Positions 61,551-64,000 of a DNA stretch of 64,000 nt are shown in pieces. Within the stretch, counting starts at the first letter, position 1. Every line of letters begins with the position of its first letter. Both the position numbers and the translations under genes were made by a program. The notes below the pieces were generated by a model. That model saw only the letters and a program-made list of their open reading frames with translations, was not told the DNA's origin and did not search any database. The stretch covers positions 1-64,000 of the forward strand of contig JBMFVV010000006.1 of assembly GCA_049965815.1 (NCBI GenBank), given 5' to 3'. Source of the stretch: GCA-001856825 sp049965815 (GTDB lineage Archaea; Thermoplasmatota; Thermoplasmata; Thermoplasmatales; GCA-001856825).

Positions 61551-63124
61551 CCAAGCATCTGAAACAATTCTTCCATTGTTCTTGTGAATATCCTTACTAT
61601 CTCCATTCTCCTCTGGAGGTTCTCGCCGCTTTCTAAAACTGGACAGTCCCTGTAGAACTGATTGAACGCACCTGCCAGTTCGTATGAGTACCTGGCTATC
61701 TTATCAGGGCGGAAGTGCTTCACAGCATCCTCAACCACTTCTGGGTACAGGGATATCTCCTTCAACAGCTCACTTTCAGGCTCATTGAATTCCCAGATGA
61801 TCTCCGTCTTCCCTTCTATTTTGGATAGGATTGATTTTGCTCTTGCATAGGAATACATTACAAATGGGGCAGCATCCCCATCAAAATTCAGGGCCTCCTC
61901 CCAGTCGAATGTCACAGGCTTGTCTGGAGAATACTTGATGATATGGTATCTTACGGCAGCAACGCCAATCTTATTCGAAATTTCTCTTATTTCTTCATCT
62001 GACAGGTCATTTCTTCTCTTGATGATCTCCTCCCTGGCCCTATCGATAGCCTCATCCATGAAATCCCTGACATAGACCACATTTCCCCTCCTCGTGCTCA
62101 TTTTGCCTTCCTTGGTGGAAATATACGAATAGAACAGGGCGCTGACGTTATGCACGTCGAGAATTTCCATCGCATAATCTATCTTCTTGAAGTATGACTT
62201 GTGGTCCTCTCCCAGAACTGTTATGCAGCGGTCATACTGGGCTGATTTCCTCAGGTGATGAGCTATATCTCTGGTGAAATATACGGAGGTACCGTTTGAT
62301 CTTATGAGGTACATCTTGTCATTTCCTGATTCCAGATATTTGGCACCGCAATCGTCCTTGAGGAGTGGAGACAACCTTGCAATGATATCCCTCACACCCC
62401 CGTTCAAGATGAATTCACTTTCCCATACAAAGATGTCAAAGGTGATTGAGAGTTTCTCGAGGTCTGTCAGAACGTCCTTAAGAAAGATTTCCAATTTCTC
62501 CTTCGAACTCCTGAGGAACTCAATGTCCCCAGATTCAGCCCTTACCATGTATTCCTCAACTTTTGACTTGTATGAATCAAAATCTTCATACACCTTACGA
62601 TATGATTCAGTGTAGTTCTCGCTTCCGAACTTCTCCGTCCCAAGCAGAAGTGCTTCTACCTGCGTTCCTATATCGTTCACATAATATTCCGTGGTAACGG
62701 TATACCCATAATTCGAGAGGATCCTTGACAATGTATCTCCTATGATCGAATTCCTGACCCTGCCTATATGGAGCGGACCTGTCGGGTTAGCGCTAGTATG
62801 CTCCACCAAAATGCTTTCTCCCCTGTTTTCAAATTTGAATAGATCGCCGTTCATCCCCTCTTCAAAAGCGGTCTTTGAGAATTCCTGGCGGTCATACGTT
62901 GCATTTACAAACTTTCCAGTTGGTTTGAATGTCACGAATTTATCGCTTAGGCCTGCTATTTCCCTTTCGTTGAGCTGTATCTTGCTTTTCTGGAAATCGA
63001 ATGACAGATCACCAAAGTCCTTCTGGGGTCTGTAGGATCTGTAGTTCTTCTCAAGTGAATGAGCGGCCAGATAGGCATCTATCTTCTCTCTTGCGATTCC
63101 ATCGAACTTCTGGAATGGTTTCAT
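61526..63124 (-). CDS. argS: Arginyl-tRNA synthetase
   Basis: 532 residues, near the family size. HIGH-type motif ANPTGPLHIGRVRNS near 111-125, a KMSTRRGN motif and the C-terminal DALR-like anticodon-binding domain. Charges tRNA-Arg. ATG 63124. Confidence 0.95.
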   Translation of the reverse strand: MKPFQKFDGIAREKIDAYLAAHSLEKNYRSYRPQKDFGDLSFDFQKSKIQLNEREIAGLSDKFVTFKPTGKFVNATYDRQEFSKTAFEEGMNGDLFKFENRGESILVEHTSANPTGPLHIGRVRNSIIGDTLSRILSNYGYTVTTEYYVNDIGTQVEALLLGTEKFGSENYTESYRKVYEDFDSYKSKVEEYMVRAESGDIEFLRSSKEKLEIFLKDVLTDLEKLSITFDIFVWESEFILNGGVRDIIARLSPLLKDDCGAKYLESGNDKMYLIRSNGTSVYFTRDIAHHLRKSAQYDRCITVLGEDHKSYFKKIDYAMEILDVHNVSALFYSYISTKEGKMSTRRGNVVYVRDFMDEAIDRAREEIIKRRNDLSDEEIREISNKIGVAAVRYHIIKYSPDKPVTFDWEEALNFDGDAAPFVMYSYARAKSILSKIEGKTEIIWEFNEPESELLKEISLYPEVVEDAVKHFRPDKIARYSYELAGAFNQFYRDCPVLESGENLQRRMEIVRIFTRTMEELFQMLGIQASDKI

Positions 63125-63147
63125 TACATCTGGATAATCATAGGTTG

Positions 63148-63990
63148 TTAAAATGCATTCAGGTTTGTCTGAGTATCCTTTCTGATGATCTTTATGCCCA
63201 TGTATTTCTGAAATTCAGATGCATTTATCGCTGCTTTTGCCTGGGCGTGATTGTTGAAGTAGATGAACACATCATCACCCATCTCTCTTATCCGATCAAC
63301 CCATGGCCTAAGTTCGTCCGGAGAATAAAGGTAATCGTACTTGTTCAGTCTCCCTTTGAGATCCCCCTTCCCGTACCACAAGTCATAGTTTCGTCCATGG
63401 AACCTTACGTAGGAAAAATTGGCTGTTCTGTGATAGAAGTAAGGAAGGCCAGGGGAATCAACGCTCACAAGCGCTATGTTGAACTTCCGTAGCATTCCAA
63501 GAAAATCTGGCAGCACATTCTCGTCGAGGAAATTCCTGTTTCTGATCTCCACCGAAATCCTGTAGCCGGAGTGTATTGCTGCAAACAGATCCCCCAATCT
63601 CACCAGCAAGTGATCATCCTTCAGTGGATCAAGAAAGGGCGATAGCTGTATCAGCCCAGAACCAAGCCTCCCTGAACTGTCAATGGGTAACATGACCTTC
63701 CTTACGAACTCCCTTGCGGTTTCTATGGACTTCTCCGTAATGCCGGCTGGATCGTGTGTCACCTCCCTTGGAAATTTCAGAGAATAGAGAAAGTCCTCCT
63801 TCCCCTGGAGCTTGGATACCCAGGAGTTCACGGTCCTTTCACCGGGGAATGAGTAATATGTGGAATCTATTTCCACTGAATTGAAGAATTTATAATAGTA
63901 GAGCAGGTATCTGTTTTCCTCCATCCCCTTGGGATAGAATGTTTCTTTCCAATCCTCATACTGGAATCCCGAACATCCAAGATACAGCAT
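63148..63990 (-). CDS. DUF72 family protein
   Basis: 280 residues. LYLGCSGFQYEDWKETFYP, NSVEIDSTYYSFPG, FLYSLKFPREVTHD and FVRFHGRNYDLWYGKG are the DUF72 signature; the fold is a TIM barrel of unknown activity. Ends 24 bp before argS on the same strand. ATG at 63990, close to the window edge. Confidence 0.9.
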   Translation of the reverse strand: MLYLGCSGFQYEDWKETFYPKGMEENRYLLYYYKFFNSVEIDSTYYSFPGERTVNSWVSKLQGKEDFLYSLKFPREVTHDPAGITEKSIETAREFVRKVMLPIDSSGRLGSGLIQLSPFLDPLKDDHLLVRLGDLFAAIHSGYRISVEIRNRNFLDENVLPDFLGMLRKFNIALVSVDSPGLPYFYHRTANFSYVRFHGRNYDLWYGKGDLKGRLNKYDYLYSPDELRPWVDRIREMGDDVFIYFNNHAQAKAAINASEFQKYMGIKIIRKDTQTNLNAF

Positions 63991-64000
63991 CTCATTTTAA

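Overview
The window comes from an acidophile-type euryarchaeon of the Thermoplasmatales (Thermoplasma/Ferroplasma/Cuniculiplasma group). The archaeal information machinery is unmistakable: TBP, TFS, RfcL, PriL, aIF5B, aEF1B, L7Ae/S28e/L24e/S8e, SRP RNA plus SRP19, Pth2, TiaS and a Trm5-like enzyme. It sits beside genes typical of this order: an HU-type histone-like protein (HTa) instead of archaeal histones, a bacterial-type tetrahydrofolate one-carbon pathway (FtcD, Fhs), a zinc-type ferredoxin and an SDR-type threonine dehydrogenase. Many starts lie 20-30 bp downstream of an AT-rich TATA-like box with no Shine-Dalgarno sequence, which suggests leaderless transcripts. The species cannot be named from this sequence.

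Layout. 1-3.4 kb: end of merA, a DUF302 protein, an AhpD-like protein and hutH. 3.5-8.9 kb: hisS, a decayed isocitrate dehydrogenase gene, the tbp/Pop5-like pair, rfcL and mtnA. 8.9-21.7 kb: acetoacetyl-CoA synthetase, trpS, PEBP, a ferritin-VIT fusion, a cyclic-2,3-DPG-synthetase-like protein, rps8e-srp19, citrate synthase, an NfeD/slipin membrane cluster, ferredoxin, dienelactone hydrolase and Nudix. 21.7-30.4 kb: intron-containing tRNA-Ser(GGA), nadE, pth2, a four-gene membrane/transglutaminase operon, a TPR protein, rpe, an Lrp-ABC exporter operon, a small ORF, a nucleotidyltransferase remnant and the SRP RNA. 30.7-40.7 kb: HD phosphohydrolase, M24 peptidase, priL, the lipid/tRNA/AMP-kinase operon (CDP-alcohol transferase, AK6-like, TiaS, cis-prenyltransferase), a Trm5-like gene, TFS, and queC-queD for archaeosine. 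40.8-43.1 kb: an accessory three-gene cassette containing a HerA/VirD4-like ATPase, a gene cut by an in-frame amber codon, and a 49-residue Cys-rich protein. 43.3-51.9 kb: HTa, a CoA-binding protein, and the threonine/histidine/one-carbon catabolic island tdh, kbl, ftcD, fhs, ilvA. 52-64 kb: QueF-like, an anchored exported protein, the translation operon L7Ae-S28e-L24e-Ndk-aIF5B-Zn ribbon-aEF1B, a ZnT9-like CDF transporter, a 963-residue surface protein, argS and a DUF72 protein.

Metabolic reading. The cell appears to be a peptide/amino-acid heterotroph. Histidine is deaminated (HutH) and its formimino group moved to THF (FtcD). Fhs interconverts 10-formyl-THF and formate with ATP. Threonine is split by TDH and KBL to glycine and acetyl-CoA, or deaminated by IlvA. 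Citrate synthase takes acetyl-CoA into the TCA cycle, while the local icd copy is dead, so a working isocitrate dehydrogenase must be elsewhere or replaced.

Most candidate novelty lies in the 40.8-43.1 kb cassette, the 23.4-26.1 kb operon of poorly characterised genes, the decayed icd gene, and short genes below usual length cut-offs (29619-29792, 42972-43121, 56766-56939). No CRISPR array, insertion sequence with terminal repeats, or replication origin was recognised. All functional calls come from reading motifs; no database search was run.
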